Source of the DNA: UBA4722 sp044221135
GTDB lineage: Bacteria > Pseudomonadota > Gammaproteobacteria > DSM-16500
Assembly: GCA_044221135.1 (NCBI GenBank)
Contig: JBGAPT010000005.1
Location: 1-64,000, forward strand
Direction of reading: 5' to 3'
DNA: 64,000 nucleotides
A program made the position numbers and the translations under genes. The first letter of the stretch is position 1. Each line of letters begins with the position of its first letter. Below are positions 8,853 to 18,293 of the stretch, piece after piece. Under the pieces are notes generated by a model. It searched no databases. It was not told where the DNA came from and worked only from the letters and a program-made list of their open reading frames with translations.

Positions 8853-10709
8853 ATGCAAGTTCGTCAAATAAAAATATTTTTTCTTTCTTTTTTGATGTGT
8901 ATTACGTTTCCTCTCATTAGTTTTGCAGCAGCAGAAACGGATTCAAAAAAAAATACGGCTGATTTAACACCCAGTATTTTTGGCGATCATGTTCTTATTT
9001 TTAATAGCAACATGCCTGCCAGCAAAATTAATACTTACATTCAAGATATTTATAATAAGCAAAGAACTAATCAGTTTGGAAATGATCATTATGCTCTTTT
9101 ATTTTTACCGGGTGTGTATCAAGGTGTGGATGTAAAAGTGGGTTATAATACGCATGTTGCAGGTTTAGGTGTGTTGCCCGATGATGTTCATATCATTGGT
9201 GCTGTACGCACGCAAGATGGCAAACCGGCTAATGCGGCTCATCCTGATCATGATCCAGGTGCATTAGATAATTTTTGGCGAACAGTAGAAAATTTATCTG
9301 TTACACCCACGCTTGGATCAGTGAGTTGGCCTGTAGGTGTAGTACCTTCAAATCAAAATGTATGGGCTGTTTCTCAAGCTGCTCCACTTCGTCGCATTCA
9401 TATTATCAATGGCGATTTACGATTATTTGAACTGGGATGGTCGAGTGGTGGGTTTATGGCGGATTCAAAAATCGATGGCATTATAGAAGCCGGTTCGCAA
9501 CAGCAATGGGTATCGCGTGATTCTGAATGGAAAAAATGGCAGCATGGTAATTGGAATATTGTAGGCATTGGTTCTACATTATTTCCGGTGTCTCAAGAAA
9601 GTGATAAACATCCTGCTTCCAGCCAAAAATGGGCGGGATATCCATTTAGTAATATTGAAAGCACACCTGTTATTCGTTCTAAGCCTTTTCTAGCGAGTGA
9701 TGCAAAAGGTAATTATTCCGTAATGGTCCCTGCTTTATTAAAAAATTCAAGAGGTGGAACACATTGGGATCAGGATAATTCCGTTGCAGTACCTATCAGT
9801 CAGTTTTATATTACTAAACCAGGTGATAAGGCAGCTATCATTAATCAGGCTTTAACAAGCGGCCAACATATATTATTTACACCGGGTATTTATCATCTGG
9901 AAGATAGTATTTATATTACAAAAGAAAATACAATTGTTTTAGGTCTAGGATTACCTGTGTTGCTAGCGGATTCAGGGAAACCTGCCATTGTTATTGATGA
10001 TGTCGATGGTGTGAAAGTGGCAGGTGTTGTTGTTGAAGCGGGGATGACAAACTCACCGACTCTATTGCTGGTAGGACAAAGTGTTTCTGGAAAGCGACAT
10101 GATGCGAATCCTACTTTTTTATACGATATTTTTTGCAGAGTTGGTGGTGTAGCACCGGGATCAGCGAGTAATTGTGTGACAATTAATAGTAACGATGTGG
10201 TTGGCGATAATTTTTGGTTGTGGCGAGCAGATCATGGGCATGGTGTGGGCTGGACAGTGAATAAAAGTGATAATGGTTTAACTGTCAATGGTGCTGATGT
10301 GATTATTTATGGTTTGGCAGTAGAGCATTTTCAAAAAAACCAAACGATATGGAACGGTGAGAATGGAAAAGTATTTTTCTATCAATCTGAAATTCCATAC
10401 GATGTACCCAATCAAGACGCATGGAAAGATAATGGTAAAAATGGCTATGCTTCTTATAAAGTTTCTGAACATGTACAAAATCACACAGCAATAGGCATTG
10501 GCGTTTATTGTTATTTTAGAGATGGGCATGATACGTATGCTGAAAATGCGATAGAGGCCCCTACTCTTCCAACTGTAAAATTTAATCATATGGTGACAAT
10601 CTGGTTGAATGGAATTAAAGAGACGACCGGAATTAAGCATATCATCAATGGATTAGGTGAGCCGGTGACGAGTAACAGTGTGTTGAGTACGCGTCCTAGT
10701 AGTCCTTAG
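8853..10709 (+). CDS. Secreted right-handed beta-helix protein, GH55/pectate-lyase-like
   Basis: The protein has a signal peptide (residues 1-26, ending near SFAAA) and a long repeat-rich body typical of a double beta-helix. Landmarks are YALLFLPGVYQGVDVKVG, HVAGLGVLPDDVHIIGAV, NFWRTVENLSV, WAVSQAAPLRRIHI and GWSSGGFMADSKIDG. These match a family known from actinomycete exported proteins, often mislabelled as adenylyl cyclase or coagulation factor 5/8 proteins, whose fold resembles exo-beta-1,3-glucanases (GH55). A role in polysaccharide cleavage is inferred; catalytic residues are not assigned. ATG at 8853 has GGAGA upstream. A GH16 gene lies 4 kb downstream. Confidence 0.75.
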   Translation: MQVRQIKIFFLSFLMCITFPLISFAAAETDSKKNTADLTPSIFGDHVLIFNSNMPASKINTYIQDIYNKQRTNQFGNDHYALLFLPGVYQGVDVKVGYNTHVAGLGVLPDDVHIIGAVRTQDGKPANAAHPDHDPGALDNFWRTVENLSVTPTLGSVSWPVGVVPSNQNVWAVSQAAPLRRIHIINGDLRLFELGWSSGGFMADSKIDGIIEAGSQQQWVSRDSEWKKWQHGNWNIVGIGSTLFPVSQESDKHPASSQKWAGYPFSNIESTPVIRSKPFLASDAKGNYSVMVPALLKNSRGGTHWDQDNSVAVPISQFYITKPGDKAAIINQALTSGQHILFTPGIYHLEDSIYITKENTIVLGLGLPVLLADSGKPAIVIDDVDGVKVAGVVVEAGMTNSPTLLLVGQSVSGKRHDANPTFLYDIFCRVGGVAPGSASNCVTINSNDVVGDNFWLWRADHGHGVGWTVNKSDNGLTVNGADVIIYGLAVEHFQKNQTIWNGENGKVFFYQSEIPYDVPNQDAWKDNGKNGYASYKVSEHVQNHTAIGIGVYCYFRDGHDTYAENAIEAPTLPTVKFNHMVTIWLNGIKETTGIKHIINGLGEPVTSNSVLSTRPSSP

Positions 10710-10748
10710 CTTAAGTATGAAGTATTTCCACGAAATTTGCTATTATAT

Positions 10749-10990
10749 GTCATCCCCGCTCCCCATCATGTTATCCCCGCTTCCCATCATGTCATCCCCG
10801 CTTCCCATCATGTCATCCCCGCGAAAGCGGGGACCCATTTTGCAAATATCACCAAACAATAATTAGTACGATAGAAATTGAATTATCAAGAAATAAAGCA
10901 GACAGAGAAACAAGTCATAATGGGTCCCCGCTTTCGCGGGGATGACAGAAAGGGATGCGGGGATGACACTATAAGAGCGGGGATGACACA
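10749..10990. repeat. Tandem and inverted 'catccccgc' repeat cluster
   Basis: The left arm carries three or four copies of a 21-base unit built on atcatgtcatccccgcttcc, ending in the palindrome ccccgcgaaagcgggg. After about 80 unique bases, the right arm repeats the palindrome and its units in inverted order (gcggggatgaca). It lies between two convergent genes and could act as a transcription end. It contains no coding capacity. Confidence 0.85.
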
Positions 10991-11074
10991 CAGTAGAAAA
11001 TGACATAAAAACGGAGATAATTTGTTACTATCTATGCAACTAAAACTTTAAAAAAACATTATCATTATATCATT

Positions 11075-12169
11075 TTATTCGCTTAACATCGTCAATACAT
11101 TATCCGCTATAATTTTATTCACAGCCGTAGTAGGATGTCTTGCATTGTAAAATAAGAACCCGATACAGGCAGGCATTGCTTGTTTAGCGGCACAACTTTC
11201 ACTGATGTTATTTAAATGATATTTGTCGGGGTGTGAAATAATGTCGTCAAGCAAATTCCATATGGATACGTAATGGGAAACTGGAATACTATATTTTTCT
11301 TCACTTTGCTGAGATTGTAGTTTTTGGTTAAAGTTCCGTGACATATCAGAAAGACTTTTTTCAAGGTTTTTCTTTCCATATAAAATTTTCAAGGCCCAGC
11401 TATTATTTGTGCGAACAGCCGGTGTACGGGATAAATCAGGCAAATTTAAAATATAAATCATCTCTGCTTTGACTCCAGCATCAATCAATTTCTTTTTTGA
11501 TGCATTGATATGGCTGACGGCTTGTAGTTCTATTTTGTCTAACTCGTTTGTTGAAGGTAAAGAAAATCGCTCAATCAATAGTTTTCTCAAAAAAGAATGA
11601 CTCATGTAAGCCGTATAATAATTAAGTAAATCATTCGCTCCCACCCAAATAAAAAATATTGTTTTAGAATTTGGCTTATATTTTACCTGAGCCAAGTAAA
11701 TATCAACTTGTTTTAACAAGCCTGGCACACACGTACTTACAATAGTGCCCATTTCGTCTTTGATGACGCCTGGTTGAGTGCAGCTCTGATTGATATAAGG
11801 AGCAGGTGTATCTTTCTGCGGCCAATCCGTATTTAAATAATTATCAGAGCTGTCTGCACTAGCGTATGCATAGCTTACATTATCATTAAAGGGAGCCAGG
11901 TTGATTTGGCTAGATGGATATACCTCTTTTTTTAATTTTTCCGTTACTAAGTAGTTTGGCCAAAGATATTTATGATTTTGATTATTTAAATTAGTGATAG
12001 GCGCTCCAATCTCGCCATCCATCAAAATCCAGGTATTATTACCTACATCACTTAAACTATCGCCAAAAAAAATCATATTATTCTTTATCGGCTGGCTAGC
12101 AAAAGCCACATTGATCAATATCAAATTGACTAGAAATAGGATGAAAAAAGCTATCCCTTTGTTATTCAT
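11075..12169 (-). CDS. Secreted SGNH/GDSL lipase (PlaA-like lysophospholipase)
   Basis: The protein has a signal peptide (1-25) and a GDSL hydrolase core. Block I is FFGDSLSDVGN with nucleophile Ser38, block III is GANDL near residue 175, and block V is YNARHPTT near 345. It belongs to the lecithinase/hemolysin group that includes Legionella PlaA, so it probably acts on phospholipids or lysophospholipids outside the cell. An oddity is block V: the usual Asp three residues before the catalytic His (DxxH) is Asn here, which may lower activity. It lies 47 bases before the stop of the phospholipase A gene, same strand, so the two may be co-expressed. Confidence 0.85.
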   Translation of the reverse strand: MNNKGIAFFILFLVNLILINVAFASQPIKNNMIFFGDSLSDVGNNTWILMDGEIGAPITNLNNQNHKYLWPNYLVTEKLKKEVYPSSQINLAPFNDNVSYAYASADSSDNYLNTDWPQKDTPAPYINQSCTQPGVIKDEMGTIVSTCVPGLLKQVDIYLAQVKYKPNSKTIFFIWVGANDLLNYYTAYMSHSFLRKLLIERFSLPSTNELDKIELQAVSHINASKKKLIDAGVKAEMIYILNLPDLSRTPAVRTNNSWALKILYGKKNLEKSLSDMSRNFNQKLQSQQSEEKYSIPVSHYVSIWNLLDDIISHPDKYHLNNISESCAAKQAMPACIGFLFYNARHPTTAVNKIIADNVLTMLSE

Positions 12170-12216
12170 AAAAACGGATTCCTTATCTTAATCTATGTAC
12201 ATTATCTTTGATATGC

Positions 12217-13158
12217 TTAGACCCAGTTACTTAAGGAAATACCAATCCCTGCACTATTTGTTCTATGGTTATATTCAATTAAACTTTGCCCATATCCACT
12301 GAAGAATTGAACATAGCCATTTAAATGTAATGTTAATGGAAATGAATATGACAATTCAACTGTTGCTCTTTTACCATTTTTTAGAAAAAAACTATGGCCC
12401 AATAAGGACACAACATGGCGCTTATATTGATAGGCAATTACTGCTTGGCCATATCCAAGGTAATGAGCCATGTTGGGATTGTAAGTCTGATAAGAGTTAT
12501 CATGAATCACGTACCAAGGCTTTAGTCGAATCATCCAATTCTCGTTAGATAAAACACCCTCTATATAAACCCGATTCCAGGTGCGCTCCATGTTACCACC
12601 AAATCCATTTGATTGATGTACCACTCCGACATTCATAAAATCTAAATACCAATTTTTTGTTATCAGAAATTTTAATTTATGTGAAAGAAATATTTCTGGT
12701 TCAAAATCCGTCTCACGGAAAAAAGCAGATTTACTATACACTTGCCAATATGATAATTGAGTATAAGCGAGATATAACGCATTTGAATCATTTAACATGT
12801 TAGAAAGTATAGGCATTTTAAAGCTGAATTGAAATTTTGACTCAGAGCTTTTTATTGATTGACCTCCCGGTGTTGAGCCTTGATAGACCTGATTATCAGG
12901 AGAAGCCGTGTAATAGTAAGGCAAAATATACGTTGGTTTATAAAAGCTAATTATAAAACGATTATACTTCAGTGCAGATTCACCAGCCGCTCGTTTTTGA
13001 ATAACAGATCCAACTTCTTTATTTTCTGCAGGAGAGGTTGATGGTTGGCTTTTTGGGTGCGAAACAAGTGGGGAGTTCTCCGCAGTCTCTGCAATACTAT
13101 TGTGTGCATAAGGAATTAAAATTAACAATAGAATTAGCTTTTTTAAAAAATGAACCAT
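12217..13158 (-). CDS. pldA: Outer membrane phospholipase A (OMPLA)
   Basis: The product is a 12-strand beta-barrel phospholipase of the outer membrane. A signal sequence covers residues 1-23, and a proline/serine-rich spacer follows. The catalytic signature is present: HQSNG with His181 and Ser183, then TWNRVY with Asn195, completing the Asn-His-Ser triad. The protein ends on an aromatic-rich strand (SLSNWV) as barrels do. At 313 aa it is slightly longer than E. coli PldA. It is transcribed just ahead of the GDSL lipase gene. Confidence 0.9.
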   Translation of the reverse strand: MVHFLKKLILLLILIPYAHNSIAETAENSPLVSHPKSQPSTSPAENKEVGSVIQKRAAGESALKYNRFIISFYKPTYILPYYYTASPDNQVYQGSTPGGQSIKSSESKFQFSFKMPILSNMLNDSNALYLAYTQLSYWQVYSKSAFFRETDFEPEIFLSHKLKFLITKNWYLDFMNVGVVHQSNGFGGNMERTWNRVYIEGVLSNENWMIRLKPWYVIHDNSYQTYNPNMAHYLGYGQAVIAYQYKRHVVSLLGHSFFLKNGKRATVELSYSFPLTLHLNGYVQFFSGYGQSLIEYNHRTNSAGIGISLSNWV

Positions 13159-13407
13159 TTTTATCTCTCATTGATATTTATTTTTATTAGTAAAAAAGAT
13201 TATGGTTATAGAAATAATTGATTTAATGCTATCTATAAATAAATTTTTTCTATAAAAGCCAATCTTGTGACCAGTCGTGTACAATACACGAAAAAATAAT
13301 GCTTGGATACTAAAATTATATTTTTTTTGTAGCTATTGATTCAATTTCGTATTCGACAACTCATTTTCAAAATGATATATTTCAATAATCATAAGGATTA
13401 TTGTTAT

Positions 13408-14352
13408 ATGCCAGATAAAATTGATCAACAACGATTATTATCTCATACCGTTTCAACTGAGGCGATTGAGATTATCTATCAAAGAATAAGTGAAAAAATA
13501 AAACAACAGAATGATAATTTACATTTCAGTCAATCAGAAAAACTCGCGCTTCTGGATCAGCTAATGCAATTTGATTTTGGTCGATATTTATTACAGAACC
13601 AAGGTATCAATGGCTATTGGACACATTACATGTTAACCCATCTCTGGCAGGGTAGAATAACAGGAAAAAATAATCGTGAAGAGCCTCTTACAAAATTAGA
13701 AAGTTTTTTATTGAATCGTGCACCCACTTTGCTTGCAACACAACAGCGTTTTGAAATTTTTCTGCATGAAAATCAAAAACAAGTAAAGAATAATTCAAAA
13801 TTGGCATGTATACCCTGTGGTATGATGGGCGAACTTTTATATCTCAATTTCGATGGCATTCAAAATATCAGTTTGATAGGTATTGATTATGACATTCATA
13901 CACTCAACGATGCAAAAATGCTTGCAGAGGAACAAGGCTTATCGCCATTTGTAAAATTGATTCAGCAAGATGCATGGAACTTAGGCTTTCAAAATGAATT
14001 TGATTTAATTTCGAGTAATGGCTTAACTATTTATGAACCAGATGATGAAAAAGTTTTGGAATTATATCAACATTTTTATCTAGCATTAAACCGAGGAGGT
14101 AAACTTGTTACAAGCTTCATGACGATCCCCCCTACTCTAACAAATCAATGTGAATGGCAAATGTCTAAAATTAACATGAATGATTTTTTACTATTGAAAA
14201 CTATTTTTATCGATATCATTGAAGCTAAGTGCCAATGTTTTAGATCTTCTGAAGAAACAAAAAATCAATTAGAATCGGCTGGTTTTACTGATATTCAATT
14301 TATATATGATGAAGCGAAACTATTTCCTACGGTTGTGGCTTACAAAGAATAA
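13408..14352 (+). CDS. Class I SAM-dependent methyltransferase
   Basis: The ATG at 13408 (MPDKIDQQ) is chosen because AAGGA lies ten bases upstream; the frame is open further, to a TTG at 13336. The Rossmann core is visible: motif I is LACIPCGMMGELL (about residue 133), motif II is SLIGIDYDIHTL, and LISSNGLTIYEPD followed by ALNRGGKLVTSF matches motifs post-II and III. Motif I departs from the standard GxGxG. The substrate is unknown. It may be a small-molecule or lipid methyltransferase. It is a single-gene unit. Confidence 0.75.
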   Translation: MPDKIDQQRLLSHTVSTEAIEIIYQRISEKIKQQNDNLHFSQSEKLALLDQLMQFDFGRYLLQNQGINGYWTHYMLTHLWQGRITGKNNREEPLTKLESFLLNRAPTLLATQQRFEIFLHENQKQVKNNSKLACIPCGMMGELLYLNFDGIQNISLIGIDYDIHTLNDAKMLAEEQGLSPFVKLIQQDAWNLGFQNEFDLISSNGLTIYEPDDEKVLELYQHFYLALNRGGKLVTSFMTIPPTLTNQCEWQMSKINMNDFLLLKTIFIDIIEAKCQCFRSSEETKNQLESAGFTDIQFIYDEAKLFPTVVAYKE

Positions 14353-14590
14353 TACACTGAGTATGTTATCTTCTATTTAAATGATAGGTTGCCTACTTCT
14401 CACGTCAAAAATTTCTTATGACTCGCTTAAGAAAATCGCTATACATTGCACTCCTATCTACATAACTTCCTAAAAATTATAAATTTATACCTTTCAACAG
14501 GTTATATATTTTTACGAGAAAAAATACTATTTTAACCTATACTCAATTCATCCATTCATTATTTAAAAAATAAAAAAACAGGAGAATAAA

Positions 14591-15763
14591 ATGATGAAAA
14601 AAGAGATAGCGATAACAGCAATACTGTATTTTCTATCGGTTCATTCTGTTTATGCACAAGAGGCAGGCGCTAGTCTAGAAGCAACTGTTGGAACAGGCTA
14701 TGGATTATATGCTGTCACAATGCGTGCTTCTGGCGCGCCTGGTGCAATCAGTAGTTTTTATCTTTATGAACAAAGTGGCGCTTATCCATCACGTTGGCGT
14801 GAAATTGATTTGGAATTTACACCAGGATTTACGGGTGTAGGTAGTAATATAGATCCTGTACACCCGCATATTTTAGCAAACGGACAGTGTTACACTAGCG
14901 ATGGTGTCAATCATGATAATCTTCCTGCTCTGGAGGCTTGTTCACTTCAGCTATTTATCAATGGTACTGCAGGATCTGCTTTATCTTTTAATACGTATAA
15001 TTACCGCTCTATCGATGGTTATCCTTATCACAACAGCAATACACAGGTGTTTATGCCTGCTGATTCAGGTAATGCTATATTTACTAGCTATCGTACTTAT
15101 TATTTTTATTACACTCCCAAAGGAGTCTATTGGACCAAGGATTTGCCAGAAACAAAATTGCTGATGACTCTACCTTCTCCTTTACCACAACCTGTATTTG
15201 TAAAAAAAGAACGTAGTATTGTCGATAGACATCCAATATGGAATCCGGCAAAAAATATTGCGCACTTAGCATTTGTTTATGATAGCTTACCGCTCACACC
15301 CAAAAAAGATAATGTTTTAGTGCACAGTGGTGCATTAATGAAAATAAGCATGAATTTATGGGATGGCAGCAACACAGATCCTGATAAAAGACAACATTGG
15401 GGTGGTCCCAGATCACCTGCGGCGGGTTCCAGCAGTGCTTATAAATATGTAGCTTATTATCCGCTATTAACACCTGCACAAGATGTAGGAAATGACCCTA
15501 CTACGCTGAGTTATGGTCAAGCAGAAGTTTATAGTGATTTCACAACTTCGAGTGGTGAATTTAAAGTAAATCAACGCACCATAACATTTGAATCATTGTG
15601 GCGTGTCAGTAACGGTAACTATCTGTGGCCACTAGGGCAATTGGATGAGCGCAATATATATTGCGGTAACGGTGAACTGATATTGAAAATATCAGATCCT
15701 TATCCAGCACCCAAAGAAAATCATGCACCTAATGTAAATTGTAGCTGGCTAAATCAAAATTAA
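14591..15763 (+). CDS. Secreted GH16 beta-glucanase-like glycoside hydrolase
   Basis: A signal peptide (1-22, VYAQEAG) is followed by a GH16-type domain. The diagnostic catalytic box EIDLEF (ExDxxE form) sits in WREIDLEFTPG, preceded by YGLYAVTMRASGAPGAISSF, the usual strand before the box. GH16 enzymes are endo-beta-1,3- or 1,3-1,4-glucanases or related. The C-terminal half is less familiar and may hold an extra beta-sandwich. GGAG stands eight bases before ATG 14591. With the beta-helix gene at 8853 it could form a beta-glucan degrading pair. Confidence 0.75.
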   Translation: MMKKEIAITAILYFLSVHSVYAQEAGASLEATVGTGYGLYAVTMRASGAPGAISSFYLYEQSGAYPSRWREIDLEFTPGFTGVGSNIDPVHPHILANGQCYTSDGVNHDNLPALEACSLQLFINGTAGSALSFNTYNYRSIDGYPYHNSNTQVFMPADSGNAIFTSYRTYYFYYTPKGVYWTKDLPETKLLMTLPSPLPQPVFVKKERSIVDRHPIWNPAKNIAHLAFVYDSLPLTPKKDNVLVHSGALMKISMNLWDGSNTDPDKRQHWGGPRSPAAGSSSAYKYVAYYPLLTPAQDVGNDPTTLSYGQAEVYSDFTTSSGEFKVNQRTITFESLWRVSNGNYLWPLGQLDERNIYCGNGELILKISDPYPAPKENHAPNVNCSWLNQN

Positions 15764-15764
15764 A

Positions 15765-15910
15765 TAGGGTCTGTTGACAATTCTACTATGCCGGGTGTAA
15801 TGCCTTGATTTCCTGCGTTCCGCTGCTCATTGACTTACATGTCAACTGCGCTGCGGTGCTCGAAAATCAAGGCATTCCACCTCGGCCTAGCGAATTGTCA
15901 ACAGACCCTA
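15765..15910. mobile_element. 146-bp palindromic MITE
   Basis: The ends are a perfect 19-bp inverted repeat beginning TAGGGTCTGTTGACAATTC, and most of the interior is also self-complementary (aatgccttgatttcc / gaaaatcaaggcatt). It has no coding capacity. It starts one base after the GH16 stop and ends just before the dacB stop, so it may serve both genes as a terminator. The transposase that moved it is not in this window. Confidence 0.85.
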
Positions 15911-15918
15911 ATATCGCC

Positions 15919-17340
15919 CTATAAATTTTCTATCAATGTAGCACATATTTTATCTTCAAGATCTTGATATCTTTTTGGCAAATCAACAAACCCATTAATC
16001 ATAATAGAAAAAATAAGCGTTTGTTTTTTTTGTGTTTCGATATAACCCGATAATGTGCTGACCGACGTTGCTGTCCCTGTTTTTGCATGGACTTTCCCAA
16101 TCGTCTCCGGGCCATTTAAGCGATTTTTGAGTGTTCCATCAATTCCGCTAATCGGTAATGCATGAACAAATATCACAGCATATTTAGAAGAATACATTTT
16201 ATCTAAAAGAGTGACTATTTGTTGTGGCGTTAAAAAATCATAACGGGATCCGCCACTTCCATCAATCACAGTCGTATCAGGGATAGTCAGCTGTATGGAT
16301 TGACTCAATATATTACGTACAGCATCACTTCCATTTTTAAAACTACCCATATCGTTTGCATAAACTGATCCCATTGTTTTAAAGAGTGAATTCGCAATGG
16401 TATTATCGGATTCTTTTAGCATTGTCGTGACTAAATTTGTCAATGACGGCGATTCTTCACTGGCCAATATCGTTGACGCCGTACTTATTTTTTTAAATTC
16501 AATAGGGCGAGTGCTGATAATTTTATTTTTATTTAATAGATAGATTAATAAATCTTGAATCATTGAACGAGGATTATCAATTGCCATTTCAATATCTTTA
16601 GGTTTAGTTGCTGTATTAATACAGCCATTGATAGTATAACTTGTTTTGTCAGTGCGTTTAGTTTCTATAGTACAATCTGTTTTGATTGGAGCACGAGTGA
16701 TTACGTTATTAATAAATTGCAGCGACTGTGGATAGTCGGGCAATGATAAGGTTGCTGATTGATCTGGATTTTCTGCTGGTTTAAGAATAGCTTTTACACA
16801 ATTGTGTTCGACATTAATTGCATGGATAGGTGCGCCCCAACAATAGTCTTTATCATCCCAAGTGGATCCAGGGCTCATACTCATTTGATCAAATGCACCA
16901 TCGTCTATGACTATATTTCCATTAATCTTGTGTATACCAGCATCTGAAAGTGCGTGAATCAGATGATCAAGTTGCATGACTGTTAGTGAAGGATCGCCTG
17001 AAAATCGTAAATAAAGGTTGTCGTTTATTATTCCATTTTTAATTTTATTAACGTCCGTAATGAGTTGTGTTTTATAAGTAAAATTCTCACTGAATGATTC
17101 TAATGCAGCGGCGGCTGTCAATAATTTTTCATTACTGGCGGGCATGAAATAGTGATTTGCATTTTTAGCATAAAGAATTTGGCCTGTTTTTTGATCTTTA
17201 ACTTGTATGCCTATGCTAACCGTATCACCAAATTGAGTGAGTATCTTATTAATTTTGCTTGATAAAGTGTTTTGTAACGCATGAATTACCAAATAACCTG
17301 ACAGGATGAGTAATGTAAGAGCAAGTACTATTTTTCTCAT
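15919..17340 (-). CDS. dacB: D-alanyl-D-alanine carboxypeptidase/endopeptidase (PBP4 family)
   Basis: The enzyme trims peptidoglycan side chains and cross-links in the periplasm. It has an N-terminal signal/anchor (5-20) and the three penicillin-binding motifs: SxxK as S69-N-E-K72, SxN as SDN near residue 310, and KTG near 418 (HAKTGTAT). The large insert between the first two motifs is typical of the S13 class. Length 473 aa fits. It is divergent from aroE. Confidence 0.9.
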   Translation of the reverse strand: MRKIVLALTLLILSGYLVIHALQNTLSSKINKILTQFGDTVSIGIQVKDQKTGQILYAKNANHYFMPASNEKLLTAAAALESFSENFTYKTQLITDVNKIKNGIINDNLYLRFSGDPSLTVMQLDHLIHALSDAGIHKINGNIVIDDGAFDQMSMSPGSTWDDKDYCWGAPIHAINVEHNCVKAILKPAENPDQSATLSLPDYPQSLQFINNVITRAPIKTDCTIETKRTDKTSYTINGCINTATKPKDIEMAIDNPRSMIQDLLIYLLNKNKIISTRPIEFKKISTASTILASEESPSLTNLVTTMLKESDNTIANSLFKTMGSVYANDMGSFKNGSDAVRNILSQSIQLTIPDTTVIDGSGGSRYDFLTPQQIVTLLDKMYSSKYAVIFVHALPISGIDGTLKNRLNGPETIGKVHAKTGTATSVSTLSGYIETQKKQTLIFSIMINGFVDLPKRYQDLEDKICATLIENL

Positions 17341-17452
17341 TTTATCGCATCTACCCGTATTATATGTCTCTTAGGTGTTGTAACATAAGCATTATTTATT
17401 GTGCAACTACTTTTTAATACAGCCTTATAAAAGAATACCCGGAGTATGCAAA

Positions 17453-18283
17453 ATGTACTACAAATTATGTGTCATGGGAAACCCAATTGAACATAGCAAA
17501 TCTCCCTGGATTCATGCACAATTTTCTAAACAATTTAATCTTGCTATAGATTACACACGCATACAACCTGAAATGAATAGTTTCATGACTGCTGTCAATC
17601 AATTTAAAGAAGAGAAAGGCCATGGTTTTAATGTGACTCTCCCCTTTAAACAGGAAGCCTATAAAATTTCTTCAGAAACATCACAAAGAGCATTGCTTGC
17701 AAAATCAGTCAACACAATCTTATGCAACTCTGATGGAACTTTATTTGGTGATAATACAGACGGGATAGGCTTGCTGAATGATATTACAAAAAATTTAACT
17801 TATTCATTACATCATAAAACCATGTTAATGATTGGCGCAGGCGGAGCAGCGAGAGGCATACTCGAACCTCTCTTGTCCCAATCGCCAAATAAACTTATTA
17901 TTGCAAATAGAACTATAAAAAATGCACAGCAACTTGCTCTAGAATTTAAATCCTATGGGAATATAACCGGCTGTGGATTTGAAGATATCGCTGACCTTGA
18001 AGTCGATGTCATGATTGATGCCACTGGATTTGACTCAATGTTATCTTTTCCAGATACCTTAACGCTTTCTAAAAATAATCTTTGTTACGACCTAAAATAC
18101 AGCAACACACCCACAAAATTTATGCTGTGGGCAAAAACAAAAGGTGGAAATCGAATAACAGATGGGCTGGGCATGCTTGTTGAACAAGCAGCTGAAGCAT
18201 TCTATCTCTGGACTGGCAAAAAACCGGATACAAAATCAGTTATTACATTAGCAAAACAATTATTTTATTCTTCTCAGATTTGA
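17453..18283 (+). CDS. aroE: Shikimate dehydrogenase
   Basis: AroE reduces 3-dehydroshikimate to shikimate with NADPH in the aromatic amino acid pathway. Substrate-site motifs HSKSPWIHAQF and NVTLPFK, the nucleotide loop GAGGAARGI and the C-terminal DGLGMLVEQAAEAFYLWTG are all present. The ATG at 17453 has GGAG eight bases upstream; the frame extends to a TTG at 17399, but that start lacks support. 276 aa is normal. It ends 10 bases from a convergent gene. Confidence 0.92.
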   Translation: MYYKLCVMGNPIEHSKSPWIHAQFSKQFNLAIDYTRIQPEMNSFMTAVNQFKEEKGHGFNVTLPFKQEAYKISSETSQRALLAKSVNTILCNSDGTLFGDNTDGIGLLNDITKNLTYSLHHKTMLMIGAGGAARGILEPLLSQSPNKLIIANRTIKNAQQLALEFKSYGNITGCGFEDIADLEVDVMIDATGFDSMLSFPDTLTLSKNNLCYDLKYSNTPTKFMLWAKTKGGNRITDGLGMLVEQAAEAFYLWTGKKPDTKSVITLAKQLFYSSQI

Positions 18284-18293
18284 GAGTTTAAAT

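Noticed and set aside
8676..8867. 63-codon minus-strand frame overlapping the start of the beta-helix gene
   Set aside because: It has no ribosome binding site, overlaps a well-supported start and has AT-driven composition.
10749..10990. Possible CRISPR array
   Set aside because: Unit spacing is 21 bases with no unique spacers, and units occur in both orientations; this is a REP-like cluster.
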